Below, in pieces: positions 63,129-64,000 of a stretch of 64,000 bases of DNA. The DNA comes from Patiria miniata (taxonomy: Eukaryota; Echinodermata; Asteroidea; Valvatida; Asterinidae). Each line of letters opens with the position of its first letter. The first letter of the stretch is position 1. The stretch covers positions 19,472,898 through 19,536,897 of the forward strand of contig NW_024037076.1 in the NCBI RefSeq assembly GCF_015706575.1. The letters are read 5' to 3'. The notes beneath the pieces are model-generated. The model searched no databases and was not told the origin of the DNA. It saw only the letters and a program-made list of their open reading frames with translations. The position numbers and the translations under genes were made by a program.

Positions 63129-63371
63129 TACCTTTTTGTTTGTGGTTCCAAGGACAGAACTTTAAAACGGTGTTTGTGTTCAAAATTCCTTAACTTGAAA
63201 AGTACATGAGTGACTTGAATGATTCTTGTTCTAAAAGAAAGCTTATTATGGGCTTTCATATCCGAAATTTTGAAAGTGATACATGCAGAACGTCATTAAG
63301 TAATTGGTCCTGTCATTTTGGTTTCCTTATTTTTTTACTCACCCTGTAAAGAAAGAATTACGGGCAAAAAA

Positions 63372-63430
63372 ACAGCAGCAGCAGCAAAAGCAACAACAAC
63401 AGCAACAGCAGCAACAACAACAAACAACAA
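63372..63430. repeat. (CAR)n low-complexity tract
   Basis: CAGCAGCAGCAAAAGCAACA and further CAA/CAG units. In one frame this reads poly-Gln, but no surrounding coding evidence exists. Confidence 0.8.
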
Positions 63431-64000
63431 ATCAAAAAGTTGCGGGGAAATGTACACCACGTGACATTTTACCTGGTAACCTGCCCTCCCTAGAAACGCC
63501 ATGTACTTATGAGTTCCTTTGAGATAGCTGGTGGAAATTTCGTCATGGCAACGACATAAAAATACGAAGGATAATACATTCATACAGACAAATCCGAGCA
63601 TGTTAACAATTATATCATAAAGGCCCCCTTTAAAGGGCGAAAGCATTGTGCTACAGCTTATATGTTCAGATAATCCGTCACATTGCAGTTGCTTTGTACA
63701 GCGTTCGCTATGGTTTCTCCATTGAAGGGGGCGTGCCAGGATTCATATAGGCTAATCAGTGAACCAACAAGAACAATCTAACACAATGTGACTCATTCTA
63801 AGGGATAAACATGTAGTCCTTCTTTTATTATTAAAAAAGAAGGAATTTTCAACAATTGACTCATGAACAAGTCACATAAAAAAAAATGATGAACATACTT
63901 TGTCGGTGCCGTCAGTGATATGAGCCCCGTTTTTTTAGAGCCCTTAAAATAAAAACAATATCACTATAGAAATTTGCCAAAAAGGAACGCAAATCTACAC
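63431..64000. other. Intergenic, nothing recognised
   Basis: AT-rich; no gene, repeat family or RNA visible. Confidence 0.4.

Noticed and set aside
63304..63522. Poly-Gln protein
   Set aside because: Only a CAR microsatellite; no coding context around it.

Overview
The window is eukaryotic genomic DNA. Short coding blocks sit inside GT-AG introns, AATAAA signals are present, and much of the rest is nested transposons. The transposon and SINE types, together with a WAP/antistasin gene and a KANSL1 orthologue, suggest a marine invertebrate deuterostome, most likely an echinoderm. That assignment is an inference from style, not a proven identity.

Region 1 (about 1-36.2 kb, + strand) is the 3' part of a very large modular gene. 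I reconstruct 31 coding exons from 574 to the stop at 34189-34191, giving about 1,266 residues; the start and any signal peptide lie upstream of the window. It encodes 17 antistasin-type modules (6 Cys each), 11 WAP four-disulfide modules (8 Cys each) and two TIL (trypsin-inhibitor-like) modules, each TIL followed by a short Cys-rich tail. Nearly every intron is phase 1, so each module is a cassette that can be duplicated or lost without a frameshift. Three WAP-antistasin units between 5.3 and 10.5 kb are almost identical even in their introns, which marks a recent tandem expansion. One unit was later split by a 5'-truncated non-LTR retrotransposon (7535-9120, minus strand). The product is probably a secreted or matrix multi-headed serine protease inhibitor. 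The residue at the predicted reactive site differs between antistasin modules.

Region 2 (36.2-43 kb) is intergenic. It holds hAT-like MITEs with 8-bp target duplications, hairpin elements and unassigned AT-rich sequence. A GC/CpG-richer stretch at about 43.06-43.62 kb is the best promoter candidate for the next gene.

Region 3 (44.5-60 kb, + strand) is a complete coding region for KANSL1, the scaffold of the MOF/KAT8 non-specific lethal (NSL) histone acetyltransferase complex. It has seven coding exons (44586-57033, 1,238 residues). The N-terminus ([10 protein letters not shown]), the W-K-W block, the [10 protein letters not shown]5-binding motif and the C-terminal PEHE region are all recognisable. 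A 3' UTR of up to about 3 kb follows.

Region 4 (60-64 kb) has no gene that I can support, only MITEs, palindromes and low-complexity sequence.

The most unusual signal outside the genes is a family of terminal-inverted-repeat elements. Their interiors are 11-bp tandem arrays (CACAAGTCCAT and variants) or 6-bp GAGTAC arrays, some of them switching orientation in the middle, and several copies lie in introns of the inhibitor gene. Many insertions are nested, and for several the empty-site homologue is visible elsewhere in the window.
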